Shown piece by piece: positions 16,872 to 25,271 of a DNA stretch of 64,000 nt. Numbering within the stretch: the stretch's first letter is position 1; each line of letters starts with the position of its first letter. Position numbers and translations under genes: made by a program. The notes below the pieces were generated by a model. The model was not told the DNA's origin and did no database searches. It saw only the letters and a list, made by a program, of their open reading frames with translations. This stretch comes from PALSA-270 sp963770245 (lineage in GTDB: Bacteria > Acidobacteriota > Terriglobia > Terriglobales > Acidobacteriaceae): contig CAVYOX010000002.1 of NCBI GenBank assembly GCA_963770245.1, positions 186,001 to 250,000 of the forward strand, read 5' to 3'.

Positions 16872-18767
16872 TCACTGGCTTGCGATTCCCGCTTTGGGCT
16901 GGTCCGACTCGGCGAATTGCAGCTCGTAGAGACGGCGATAGGTGCCCAGCTTTTTCATCAGCACTTCGTGCGGACCGATGTCCGCAATGGCCCCGTTTTC
17001 GAGTACCACGATGCGGTCGGCGCGGCGCACCGTGGACAGGCGGTGGGCGATGACCACTACGGTTCGCTCCGCCATCAGGTTCTGCAGCGCCGATTGCACC
17101 AGAGCCTCCGATTCGCTGTCCAGCGCCGAAGTGGCTTCGTCGAGAATCAGAATGGGAGCGTTTTTGAGCAGAGCGCGCGCGATGGCGATGCGCTGGCGTT
17201 CGCCGCCCGACAGCCGCACGCCGCGTTCGCCGATCACGGTCTCGTAGCCCGCCGGAAGTTCCATGATGAAGTCGTGCGCCAATGCGGCCCGCGCCGCGGA
17301 CTCGACCAGCTTCTGCGAAACCGAGGGTCGGCCGTAGGCGATGTTGTTGCGCAGAGTATCGTTGAAAAGCACGGTTTCCTGGGTCACGATGCCGATTTGC
17401 GAGCGTAGCGAAGCGAGTGTGGTATCGCGAACGTCGCGGCCATCGATCAACAGGCGGCCCCCGGTCACATCAAAAAAACGCGGGATGAGGTGAACCAGGG
17501 TGCTCTTGCCGGCGCCACTCGAGCCGACCAGGGCCAGAACTTCTCCGGCGTTTACTTCGAGATGGATGTCGCGGAGAATCTCGCGCGCGCCGTCGCCTGC
17601 GCCGTCATAGGAGAAAAAAACATTTTCAAAATGGATGCTGTGGGAAAAGGGGGGAAGCGGCTGGGCGCCCGGTTTCTCAGGCACCTCATCCTCGGTGTCC
17701 ATGAACTTGAAAATCTCCGAGGATGCGCCGAGAGCCTGTTGGAAATTGTTGTAGAACAAGGCGAATTTCCGGACCGGATCGTAGAGTTTGAAAACCGCAA
17801 AAGTGAAGGCGGCGAAGGTGCCGGCGGTAAATTCCTGATGCGATATCTTGGTGCGGCCGAGGAGCAGCAGAAGGGCAACCCCCACCGCGCCCAAAATATC
17901 CATGAGCGGCGAACTGAGCGCGGCGGCAGCGACCGCGCGCAAATTGGCGCGGAACAGACGCTGGGCCCCGGCTCGAAAACGGGCCGTCTCCCACGACTCC
18001 ATGCTGAAGGCTTTCACGATGCGATTGCCGGTGATGGTTTCGTGCAGAATGTTCTGGATATCGGCCAGTTTGTCCTGTTCGCCCCGCGTGGTACGCCGGA
18101 CCCGGCGGCCAATCTTTCCCGCCGAATAAATGATGAAGGGGACAAACAGCACCAACACCCAGGCCAACTGCTTTCCCAGCACGATCACCAGCGCGGCCGT
18201 GAAGACAAAAGTAAAGAACTGCTGCAGGAATTCTCCGAGCACGCTCGACATGGCGAACTGCACCCGCTCCACGTCGTTGACGATGGTCGAGACCAGGGTG
18301 CCGGTGGCGTGCGTCTGGAAAAAGGCCGCCGACCTGCGGAGAATGGAGTCGTACAGGCGGTTGCGCAGGTCGGTGATCATGCCGAAGCCGGCATGGTTCA
18401 CCAGGTAGGTCCCCCCATAGTCGCAGACTCCCTTCAGCGCCGAGGAGGCGACCAGCGCAAAGGCCACAATGGTTCCAACATTGTGGAGATTCGACGGCAC
18501 CAACTGCTGCAGATTGACGGAGTAGCGGGTGTGGGGAAGAAGTTGAATGGCACCGGAACCGGAAGAAGGATTCAAAAGGCGGTCGAGAATCGGACCGACC
18601 AGCAGGATGCGGAAGGCATCGAGCAGTCCCACCGCGCCCATCAGCACGACCGATGCCAGGAACTGCCACCAGTAGGGGACGACGTAGCGCAGGAGGCGGG
18701 CTAGTTGCCGCATAGGGCGCGCCTCGAGGCGCGGGAGAAGTGGTACCGCTGCTGGCGGAGTCGACAT
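16872..18767 (-). CDS. ABC exporter, fused TM and ATPase domains (MsbA/lipid A export-like)
   Basis: A 631-residue half-transporter. Six membrane helices occupy roughly residues 20-330 and the ATPase domain 365-610, with Walker A GSSGAGKST, signature RLSGGERQR, Walker B ILILDEATSALDSE and the H-loop AHRLSTVRRAD. Overall order and length match MsbA-like lipid/lipopolysaccharide flippases; other type IV exporters look the same, so substrate is uncertain. Start ATG 18767. 139 bp of GC-rich non-coding sequence separate it from yicC. Confidence 0.9.
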   Translation of the reverse strand: MSTPPAAVPLLPRLEARPMRQLARLLRYVVPYWWQFLASVVLMGAVGLLDAFRILLVGPILDRLLNPSSGSGAIQLLPHTRYSVNLQQLVPSNLHNVGTIVAFALVASSALKGVCDYGGTYLVNHAGFGMITDLRNRLYDSILRRSAAFFQTHATGTLVSTIVNDVERVQFAMSSVLGEFLQQFFTFVFTAALVIVLGKQLAWVLVLFVPFIIYSAGKIGRRVRRTTRGEQDKLADIQNILHETITGNRIVKAFSMESWETARFRAGAQRLFRANLRAVAAAALSSPLMDILGAVGVALLLLLGRTKISHQEFTAGTFAAFTFAVFKLYDPVRKFALFYNNFQQALGASSEIFKFMDTEDEVPEKPGAQPLPPFSHSIHFENVFFSYDGAGDGAREILRDIHLEVNAGEVLALVGSSGAGKSTLVHLIPRFFDVTGGRLLIDGRDVRDTTLASLRSQIGIVTQETVLFNDTLRNNIAYGRPSVSQKLVESAARAALAHDFIMELPAGYETVIGERGVRLSGGERQRIAIARALLKNAPILILDEATSALDSESEALVQSALQNLMAERTVVVIAHRLSTVRRADRIVVLENGAIADIGPHEVLMKKLGTYRRLYELQFAESDQPKAGIASQ

Positions 18768-18888
18768 GCAACGCAACGGCTTATTCTACTGCAGTTTTGG
18801 CTGATCGTCGTTGCCCCGCGGTTGCCCGATCACGGTCGAAGGCCGCGGGCAGTGGGGAGCCGCGCTCCCTGCGCGCGGGTTACGGCGG

Positions 18889-19812
18889 CTACTTGGGGAT
18901 GTCGCGATGCACCACCTTCACCCGGTACCCGGCCTTCTGCAGTCGCTTGGTCACTTCTTCGGAAATCATGACCGAGCGATGCCTGCCCCCGGTGCAGCCG
19001 AAGGCGATGGTCAGGTAACTCTTGCCCTCGTGGACGTAGTGCGGCAGGAGGTAAACCAACATTTCGGAAATTCGCTGAATGAACTCCTTGGTCTGGGGAA
19101 AAGAACGGATGTATTTGGCCACCTTCGAATTTCGGCCGGTGAAAGGCCGAAACTCGGGAACGAAATGCGGATTGGGCAGAAAACGCACGTCGAACATCAA
19201 ATCGGCGTCTTCGGGAACTCCGTGCTTGAAGCCGAAGCTGACGCATGCCACCAAAATGTTCTTGCCCGACTCGTGCTTCTGGAAGCGCTCGGTGACGTAC
19301 CGCCGCAGTTCGTGAACGTTGAATTTGGAAGTGTCGACGACCAGGTCGGCGAGAGCGCGAATCTTGCTCAGATGGCCGCGTTCGGCCGCCAGCGACGATT
19401 TCACGGTGGCGCCGGTTCCGAGCGGGTGCGGCCGCCGGGTCTCGCTATAACGGCGTAGCAGCGCGGCGTCGGAAGCCTCGAGAAAGACCATGCGGGTCGG
19501 CAGCATGCGCCGAACCGACTTCATGATGGCGGGCAAGGCTTTCAATTGCGAGCCTTCGCGAACATCCACCACGATGGCGGTGCGGTCGATCTCGGAGGAC
19601 TGACCGACCAATTCGGCGAAACGCGGAATCAGTCCGACGGGCAGATTATCCACACAGTAGTAGCCAAGATCTTCAAAGGCATTGAGCACCGAGGCTTTTC
19701 CCGAGCCACTCATGCCGGTGATGATCACGAGTTCGCCCGGACCTCGACTCTTGTGCGGAATCGCCCGGCGGGCCGGAGGCATCAGCTTGGGATCGAGCTT
19801 ACGCGGCGCCAT
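18889..19812 (-). CDS. rapZ: RNase adapter RapZ / YvcJ-type nucleotide-binding protein
   Basis: A 307-residue P-loop protein. The Walker A region reads ITGMSGSGKASVLNAFEDLGYYCVDNLP, and the C-terminal domain contains FGFKHGVPEDADLMFDVRFLPNPH, FTGRN and the conserved IAFGCTGGRHRSV. In enterobacteria RapZ guides RNase E to GlmZ sRNA; outside them the role is mostly as a nucleotide-binding regulator of cell-wall precursor supply. The first ~25 residues are a basic extension. Confidence 0.93.
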   Translation of the reverse strand: MAPRKLDPKLMPPARRAIPHKSRGPGELVIITGMSGSGKASVLNAFEDLGYYCVDNLPVGLIPRFAELVGQSSEIDRTAIVVDVREGSQLKALPAIMKSVRRMLPTRMVFLEASDAALLRRYSETRRPHPLGTGATVKSSLAAERGHLSKIRALADLVVDTSKFNVHELRRYVTERFQKHESGKNILVACVSFGFKHGVPEDADLMFDVRFLPNPHFVPEFRPFTGRNSKVAKYIRSFPQTKEFIQRISEMLVYLLPHYVHEGKSYLTIAFGCTGGRHRSVMISEEVTKRLQKAGYRVKVVHRDIPK

Positions 19813-19893
19813 CGATATCGATGGTAACAGGGGAGCAGGCCGGGTCGCCAGTTGCCGGGGGCGCGCAGATTCTCGCGCGCCCCTTTTCGAGCC

Positions 19894-20094
19894 TCAGATC
19901 CGGAAGGGTGCGGTTAACAGACGTACCGGTAGCATGACGATGGCCCAGACCAACTCCAGGGCACCGTGTACCGCAATGCCCACCAGGCGGAAGGGCAACA
20001 GGAACAGCCACACGAGCGGGTACAGAATCAAAGCCAGCAGGGCGAGTGGCCAGCAGAGCAGGAACAGGATGCACCAGAGCAGGAAGGTGAACAT
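19894..20094 (-). CDS. Small hydrophobic membrane protein, unknown function
   Basis: A 66-residue protein that is almost entirely hydrophobic, with two predicted membrane segments (about residues 3-35 and 37-60, rich in Leu, Trp and Pro). I do not recognise a named family. It sits alone between rapZ and the hydrolase, with a good ATG at 20094 and GGAGGCCTTGGT upstream. Confidence 0.65.
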   Translation of the reverse strand: MFTFLLWCILFLLCWPLALLALILYPLVWLFLLPFRLVGIAVHGALELVWAIVMLPVRLLTAPFRI

Positions 20095-20177
20095 ACCAAG
20101 GCCTCCGAGTCTTCCTGACGGATTGTACGATGCCGGCCCGAGAAAAGTTCAAATTTCGGGGAAGGGGGAGTGGGAAT

Positions 20178-20864
20178 CTAGGGCATCGCCTGCACATCGC
20201 TGGCCGCCAGGTACTTGGTCAGGAAGGCTCGGCTGCGCAGACCTGCGTCGCGCCAGGTTTCGGCGGTAAAGCTGTGTCCCTCGCCCGGATAGACTTGCAG
20301 CTCATAAGGAATCCCTTTGCGCTCGAGCACCTGCTGCAGATGGTAAGCCTCTTCGACCGGTACCGTCGGGTCAGCGTCGCCGTGCAGGATGAGAATGGGA
20401 CAGAGGCGGCGCATGAAAAACTTCATTTCCTTGGGCAGGCCGCCGAAAAATTCGACCACGGCGCGGATACGGGAATCGATGGCCGCGGCAGAGCAGGCGA
20501 GATAGGCGCCCAAGGAAAAGCCCAGCAGGCCGATGCGTTCGGGATCGACCGGCGCTTGTCGGCCGACAAAACCGACCGCGTCCCAAAGGGTCTTCATCCA
20601 AACCGGAAAATGACGAAAAATGGTGGCTTTGTCGGCGGCTCCCTGGGTGGCCGTCCGGTCAAAGTAGTGCAAGACGTAGACCGCGAAACCCTGCTGCGCC
20701 AATAGGGTCGCGGGTTCCGCCATGGCGGCGTGCCCGCCGCCCGAGCCGTGCAGGCCGATGACTGCGGGAAAGCACTCGCCATCGGCGGCTGGCTGGAAGC
20801 AGTCGATGCGGATGGGACGTCCGCCGCTTTCGAATGTGAGTTGAGTTCGGGTGACGGGGTACAT
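20178..20864 (-). CDS. Dienelactone hydrolase family protein
   Basis: A 228-residue alpha/beta hydrolase. AVIGLHGSGGGHAAMAEPAT supplies the oxyanion turn, IGLLGFSLGAYLA the nucleophile elbow (here Ser in GFSLG, where classical dienelactone hydrolases have Cys), LILHGDADPTVPVEEAYHL the acidic residue region and GEGHSF the His. The Ser nucleophile points to a general esterase/peptidase-like role rather than true dienelactone cleavage. Cytoplasmic; no signal peptide seen. Confidence 0.87.
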   Translation of the reverse strand: MYPVTRTQLTFESGGRPIRIDCFQPAADGECFPAVIGLHGSGGGHAAMAEPATLLAQQGFAVYVLHYFDRTATQGAADKATIFRHFPVWMKTLWDAVGFVGRQAPVDPERIGLLGFSLGAYLACSAAAIDSRIRAVVEFFGGLPKEMKFFMRRLCPILILHGDADPTVPVEEAYHLQQVLERKGIPYELQVYPGEGHSFTAETWRDAGLRSRAFLTKYLAASDVQAMP

Positions 20865-20979
20865 GCTCTGGAAAACCCTGGTGAAAAACCTTAACCGACC
20901 GCCCTGAAGCCCGCGCCGAGGGTCGGGACTAGCCTGGGTGTGCCGGCAGGTTGCCCTGAAGGCTGGCGGGATGCCGGTC

Positions 20980-22038
20980 CTATGGGGAGGTCATCGCCGA
21001 CGGCTCCTCCGCTAGTTTTCGCAGCGACTCCTCATAGGGCGCTCGGGCAATTCCCCGTTCCGTGACGATGGCAGTGACATACTTTGCCGGAGTCACGTCG
21101 AATGCGGGGTTCTCTACTCGAACGCCGTCCGGAACCATCTGCTTGCCGGCGATGTGAGTGACTTCCCGGGCGCCGCGCTGCTCGATCGGAATTTTGCTCC
21201 CGTCGGAGGTGGCCAGATCGATGGTAGAAAACGGTGCCGCCACGTAGAACGGAATGGCATGTTCATGGGCCAGCACGGCAACCGTGTAGGTTCCGATTTT
21301 GTTGGCCACATCCCCGTTCCGGGCGATGCGGTCGGCACCGACCACGATGGCTCCGATCTTGCCCTGCTGCATGATCGCGCCGGCCATGTTGTCGGAGATG
21401 ACGGTGGTCGGGATGCCGTCTTTCATCAACTCCCACGCCGTGAGGCGCGAGCCCTGCAGAAAGGGACGAGTTTCATCGGCATAGACGTGGATTTTCTTTC
21501 CCTGCTCGATGGCGGCGCGGATCACGCCGAGGGCGGTGCCGTATCCGCAAGTGGCGAGCGCGCCGGCATTGCAGTGGGTCAATACCCCGCCACTGGCAGG
21601 CATGAGCGCCGCACCATGGCGCCCCATGGCCTGGTTGGTGCGGATGTCTTCGGCATGCATGCGCCGGGCTTCATCGATCAGCGCCTGCTTGATCTGGGGC
21701 ATAGGGCGAATCCGCAGGGATTCGAATTGGTCACGCATGCGGGCGATCGCCCAGAACAGATTCACCGCAGTCGGGCGGGTCTTGGCGATGACATCTGAAA
21801 TCTCGTCGAACTCGGCCTTCAGTTCGCCCACCGTCGAGGCCTTGGAATTTTTCATGCCGAGCGCGATCCCCATGGCGGCGGCGACCCCAATCGCGGGGGC
21901 GCCGCGAACCACCATGTTGCGGATCACGTCCGCCACCTGCTGATGAGTCTTGCAGAGGACGTAGGTTTCTTCCGTGGGCAGCTTCGTCTGGTCGATGAAG
22001 CGTACCCCGGAATCGGTCCATTCGAGAGTTTGAATCAT
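20980..22038 (-). CDS. mtnA: S-methyl-5-thioribose-1-phosphate isomerase
   Basis: Methionine-salvage enzyme converting methylthioribose-1-P to the ribulose isomer. The 352-residue form begins MIQTLEWTDSGVRFIDQTKLP. Catalytic features are RGAPAIGVAAAMG, THCNAGALATCGYGTALGV with the active-site Cys, and VVGADRIARNGDVANKIGTY with the active-site Asp. The frame stays open to 22254 but that part overlaps pyrE and does not look like family sequence. About 110 bp downstream of pyrE, same strand. Confidence 0.95.
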   Translation of the reverse strand: MIQTLEWTDSGVRFIDQTKLPTEETYVLCKTHQQVADVIRNMVVRGAPAIGVAAAMGIALGMKNSKASTVGELKAEFDEISDVIAKTRPTAVNLFWAIARMRDQFESLRIRPMPQIKQALIDEARRMHAEDIRTNQAMGRHGAALMPASGGVLTHCNAGALATCGYGTALGVIRAAIEQGKKIHVYADETRPFLQGSRLTAWELMKDGIPTTVISDNMAGAIMQQGKIGAIVVGADRIARNGDVANKIGTYTVAVLAHEHAIPFYVAAPFSTIDLATSDGSKIPIEQRGAREVTHIAGKQMVPDGVRVENPAFDVTPAKYVTAIVTERGIARAPYEESLRKLAEEPSAMTSP

Positions 22039-22147
22039 AGCCTCAGCCGCTGTGTTTTCGGTCGTTGATCCTCGCCCGTTGATCCGGGTCGTTGGTCTTC
22101 GGTCCCAGGCGATTGACCTGCGAGCCGTTCCTGCCCGAGGCTCGGGG

Positions 22148-22714
22148 CTAACCCTTCCTTGCCAAATGCTGGCTGCGGACATCGGTGGCGGTAAAAATCG
22201 AAACAAACGGCGCCGGCGACGCTGCGTTCTCCACACCCGTACGCCCTCCGGCATCGGCCCGCTCCACCAGGCACATCACGCCGATAACGTCGAAGCCAAA
22301 CTCGCGGGCGGCTTCGATCGCCTGGATGGTCGAAGCACCCGTGGTGCAGACATCATCGACGATCACCACGCGCGCCGGTTTCTCGTGGAATCCTTCGATG
22401 CGTTGTCCGGTGCCGTGTTGCTTTTCCGCCTTGCGCACCAGAAATCCATCGATTTCGCCGCTCACCACCGCAACCGCCACGACGATGGGGTCAGCCCCCA
22501 TGGTCAATCCACCGATGGCCCGCGGATTCCATCCCTGGAAGCGGATTCCTTCGAGAAATACCTGACCGGTAAGCCGGGCACCCTTGGCGTCGAGCGTCGT
22601 CGTCCGGCAGTCGATGTAATAGTCGCTTCTCGCGCCCGAGGAAAGCTTGAACTCGCCCAGTCGGAATGACTTCACCGCCAGCAAGTCGAGGAGTTCCTGA
22701 CGCGCCGAGGACAT
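22148..22714 (-). CDS. pyrE: Orotate phosphoribosyltransferase
   Basis: Forms orotidine monophosphate from orotate and PRPP. The 188-residue protein has FKLSSGARSDYYIDCR near the N-terminus, GLTMGADPIVVAVA, the flexible-loop segment RKAEKQHGTG and the PRPP signature VVIVDDVCTTGAST. Length is normal. ATG 22714. Confidence 0.94.
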   Translation of the reverse strand: MSSARQELLDLLAVKSFRLGEFKLSSGARSDYYIDCRTTTLDAKGARLTGQVFLEGIRFQGWNPRAIGGLTMGADPIVVAVAVVSGEIDGFLVRKAEKQHGTGQRIEGFHEKPARVVIVDDVCTTGASTIQAIEAAREFGFDVIGVMCLVERADAGGRTGVENAASPAPFVSIFTATDVRSQHLARKG

Positions 22715-23168
22715 GGAAACCTAAGATAACACGGCATGGTTCAACCTTTCTGGGGGACGGCCAGCGAACCAGGTGCCGAACCGAGTTGCCCGGCCGCATC
22801 CCGATCGCGAGGGCGGGCTCGATGGCAGCGTCCTCGAGGGGCTTCGCTGCCGACCCGGCGGACTCGGTTTTTCTGCGCCTGGTTTTCTGCTCCTGGTCTC
22901 GGCTGCCGGTCGAGCGGGCCGCATTCTCGCGGGCTGGGTATATACTGAAGGGGTACCTTAACCACGAAGACACATCGCCAGCACCACCCTGCGCCTTCGC
23001 GATTGAGAAGACTGGCTTCTAGAAGGCGAATCCATTAGCCAACTCATAGGCGCGTCCCCCGGTAGTCGGGATCAAGACCCAGCCGCGCGATCGTTAAGCA
23101 GAGAAGTCGAGGTCTCGTGAAGAGTCCATGACTTCGCTCTGTGTGGTCCGAGACTCGAGGAGGAAGCG
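22715..23168. other. Non-coding stretch upstream of pyrE and of a small basic gene
   Basis: No convincing gene here on either strand: open frames are short and have no family signal. It should hold the pyrE promoter (minus strand, near 22730) and, near its right end, the promoter and the strong GAGGAGGAAGCG ribosome-binding site for the gene starting at 23169. Confidence 0.5.
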
Positions 23169-23345
23169 ATGTCGCAATGGAACGGTGACAAGGCTAGGTT
23201 TCACCGGGAACGCAAACAAAACATACTGCGCCGGAAAAGGACCAAGGAATTGCTCGGCGTGGTCAAGGCATCCGCCAATCAGGCCGGCGTGAGCAAAAAG
23301 GCGGCCAGCGTTATGGTGGCCAGCGAAATCCGGGCGCATGAATAA
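23169..23345 (+). CDS. Small basic protein, 58 residues, unknown
   Basis: Short gene starting ATG 23169 directly after a near-perfect ribosome-binding site (GAGGAGGAAGCG). The product begins MSQWNGDKARFHRERKQNIL and is rich in Lys and Arg (RRKRTKELL), with an Ala/Ser-rich C-terminal helix, so nucleic-acid contact is possible. Its last codons overlap the ATG of the next gene at 23338 in another frame, which suggests translational coupling. I do not recognise the family. Confidence 0.6.
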   Translation: MSQWNGDKARFHRERKQNILRRKRTKELLGVVKASANQAGVSKKAASVMVASEIRAHE

Positions 23346-23904
23346 GCCAATGGTCAACCCTTCGACGGTTTCGGTTCGCGGCAGGAAGCGGATCTTGCTG
23401 CTGGCAACCTACGCCACCAAGCGGGACCTGCGCGCCAAGATTTTGCGCAAGAAGGGGATCGAGGTCGATTGCGCAGCTGACGTGGCTGAGGCGCGTTTGC
23501 TATGGCAGGCCGACGCCTATAATCTATTGCTGGTCGACGTGCACAACGATTCCCAGAACTTGCGGACGTTCTGCGACGAAGTCCGAGGCGCGACGCCACC
23601 CCAGACCGTGGCGTTTCTGGTGGGAAAACCGGTGTATTTGGCCGGTTCCCCCTCTCCCGATGACGGGATTGCCGTCTTGGTCGAAGAAGAGCAGGGCCCT
23701 TGGGCAGAAATGGTTGTGGCCCTGTATGCCAATGCCTGCGGGGCGCTGCCGCGACGCTGGGGGTTCATTGAGGCGTCCTGGCGGATTGCCGCCACGCGAT
23801 CTCTGAAGGACCCGCGCCGGCAAAAGACCGCCGTCGAAGCCGAGGCCCCGCGCTGGACCTGGGCGAACGCCATCCATCACCACTCCGAGGAGCTTGCGGG
23901 GTGA
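23338..23904 (+). CDS. Response-regulator receiver-like protein without output domain
   Basis: A 188-residue protein. Residues ~18-130 resemble a CheY-like receiver: KRILLLATYATKRDLRAKIL, YNLLLVDVHND with an Asp at the expected phospho-acceptor strand, and FLVGKP with a Lys at the expected strand-5 position. The usual acidic pair at the N-terminus is missing (ATYAT instead of DD), so metal binding and phosphorylation are doubtful. The C-terminal ~55 residues have no recognised DNA-binding domain. A second possible start is ATG 23347. It overlaps the preceding small gene. Confidence 0.7.
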   Translation: MNKPMVNPSTVSVRGRKRILLLATYATKRDLRAKILRKKGIEVDCAADVAEARLLWQADAYNLLLVDVHNDSQNLRTFCDEVRGATPPQTVAFLVGKPVYLAGSPSPDDGIAVLVEEEQGPWAEMVVALYANACGALPRRWGFIEASWRIAATRSLKDPRRQKTAVEAEAPRWTWANAIHHHSEELAG

Positions 23905-23941
23905 TTTTGAGCTTTAAGCTAGCTACACCACGAGGAGAGTT

Positions 23942-24316
23942 ATGAAGAAGCTTTTTGTCGGCAACATCCCCCACAGCACATCGGAAGCGGAATTGCGCGC
24001 GCTGTTTGAACCGCATGGCAAGGTCGACCAAGTCAGCGTGGTGACGGACCGCGACACCGGCCGGTCGCGAGGATTCGCGTTTGTCGAAATGACAGACTCG
24101 GCGGAAGCGGAGAAAGCCATTGCGGCGTTGAATGGCAAGGAACTCGGCGGACGGGCGTTGAATATCAATGAAGCCCGGCCGAAGACGGATCGGGGCGGCA
24201 GCGGACCGCGTAGCGGAGGCGGAGGACGCCCGGGTGGCGGACGTTCGGGCGGTGGTGGCGGCGGACGGGATGACTACAGCGGCCACGCGCGCCAGCCTCG
24301 GGAACCCCGCTGGTAG
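23942..24316 (+). CDS. RNA-binding protein with single RRM and Gly-rich tail
   Basis: A 124-residue RRM protein, of the type often induced by cold in bacteria. RNP2 is KLFVGNI at residues 3-9 and RNP1 is RGFAFVEM at about residues 43-50; both carry the aromatic residues that stack on RNA. From residue ~83 the tail is Gly/Arg-rich (SGGGGRPGGGRSGGGGGGR) and probably disordered. GAGGAGAG precedes the ATG. Followed 78 bp later by another small basic protein gene. Confidence 0.92.
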   Translation: MKKLFVGNIPHSTSEAELRALFEPHGKVDQVSVVTDRDTGRSRGFAFVEMTDSAEAEKAIAALNGKELGGRALNINEARPKTDRGGSGPRSGGGGRPGGGRSGGGGGGRDDYSGHARQPREPRW

Positions 24317-24394
24317 AGGTCTCCGGCCAGCAGGTCTGCTCCTTTGGTCCCAGCAATCGCGGTATGAGACAGAACTGTCCCTCGGAGGTGTTCT

Positions 24395-24598
24395 ATGGCG
24401 GGTCGAAGTCGCTCAAGCTTTAACAAACGCCAGAAGGAGCGCTCGCGGCAGGAAAAACAGCGCGAAAAAGCGGAACGCAGAGTGCAGCGAAAAATAGAGA
24501 AACAGACGACCGGTCCGGAAGACGCGCTCGGCGCGCCGCAGGATTTCTCCGACCTGCCGGAGCCGCTGATCTTCTCTGACTCGAGCACCGAAGATTAA
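24395..24598 (+). CDS. Small highly charged protein, 67 residues
   Basis: Opens MAGRSRSSFNKRQKERSRQ and is about half Lys/Arg/Gln/Glu through residue 37, predicting one long charged helix, with an acidic C-terminal end. GGAGG sits 6 nt upstream of ATG 24395. Similar short proteins seem common in Acidobacteriota but have no assigned role. Position after the RRM gene suggests RNA metabolism, as inference only. Confidence 0.65.
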   Translation: MAGRSRSSFNKRQKERSRQEKQREKAERRVQRKIEKQTTGPEDALGAPQDFSDLPEPLIFSDSSTED

Positions 24599-24606
24599 TC
24601 TTCGGT
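24587..24606. repeat. Perfect 20-bp palindrome spanning a stop codon
   Basis: ACCGAAGATT and its exact reverse complement abut at 24596/24597, with the TAA stop of the preceding gene at the centre. No T-run follows directly, so it is a weak terminator candidate; a dimeric regulator site is also possible. Confidence 0.6.
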
Positions 24607-24640
24607 ACTTTGCCCGTTGCTTCTTACCACTCCAATCCCC

Positions 24641-25183
24641 TTACGGCTTGGCGGAGGACGAGTCGGTGAGAACGAAGGTTAATTTGGATCTGGCCGGCAA
24701 GATCACTTGCCTTCCCGCAGCCGGTCGGCCGACCGCTACATTCGTGCCCGGTATGTTCTGGGACTGACGCGGAACCATGACTCCGATGGCGCCCTGCTCC
24801 GCTGCGTCGCGCCCATTCGGAGCACCTCCCGACGAGTCTCCCGAGATCCACAGCGGGTTGGTGGTCACGGCATAGCTGTTCCCCTCGGAGGCAACCGAAC
24901 TCAACACCAGTTCGAGTCCACCCGGCTCCGGGGAGTTCAAGGTCGACTCCGCCTCGCGAACCACTCCCTGCACGCTCGCTCCCTTTTTCAGCACCGTTTT
25001 GTCACCCAGAGTGACGTCGCGATCGAGCGTGGCGCTGAACCGGTCTCCGCTGTGCGAGATCTCAGAGGAGAGCATCTGATCCAGCCGAACTTCAAGTTTC
25101 ACATGCTTGGGGAGGCCAGAGGCAAAGCCGAGGGGTGCCAGGCATAGAATCAACAGCCCGGGAAAGAAACGTCCAGTTGACAT
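24641..25183 (-). CDS. Secreted conserved protein of unknown function
   Basis: A 180-residue protein with a signal peptide (about residues 1-22, MSTGRFFPGLLILCLAPLGFA). The mature part has a conserved-looking stretch KLEVRLDQMLSSEISHSGDRFSATLDRDVTL followed by KKGASVQGVV, a pattern I associate with a widespread acidobacterial secreted protein of unknown role. It ends in a beta-rich segment LPARSKLTFVLTD. Convergent with the preceding small gene. Confidence 0.65.
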   Translation of the reverse strand: MSTGRFFPGLLILCLAPLGFASGLPKHVKLEVRLDQMLSSEISHSGDRFSATLDRDVTLGDKTVLKKGASVQGVVREAESTLNSPEPGGLELVLSSVASEGNSYAVTTNPLWISGDSSGGAPNGRDAAEQGAIGVMVPRQSQNIPGTNVAVGRPAAGRQVILPARSKLTFVLTDSSSAKP

Positions 25184-25271
25184 CGAAACCTCCTGCCAAC
25201 AATCTCAGCCAGGATACACCCGGGGTTCGGAATAACTCAAAAAACCCGGCGACCGGTCGATTCCGAAACTC

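Noticed and set aside
17490..18704. 404-residue plus-strand open frame inside the ABC exporter
   Set aside because: Antisense to all exporter domains and without recognisable motifs.
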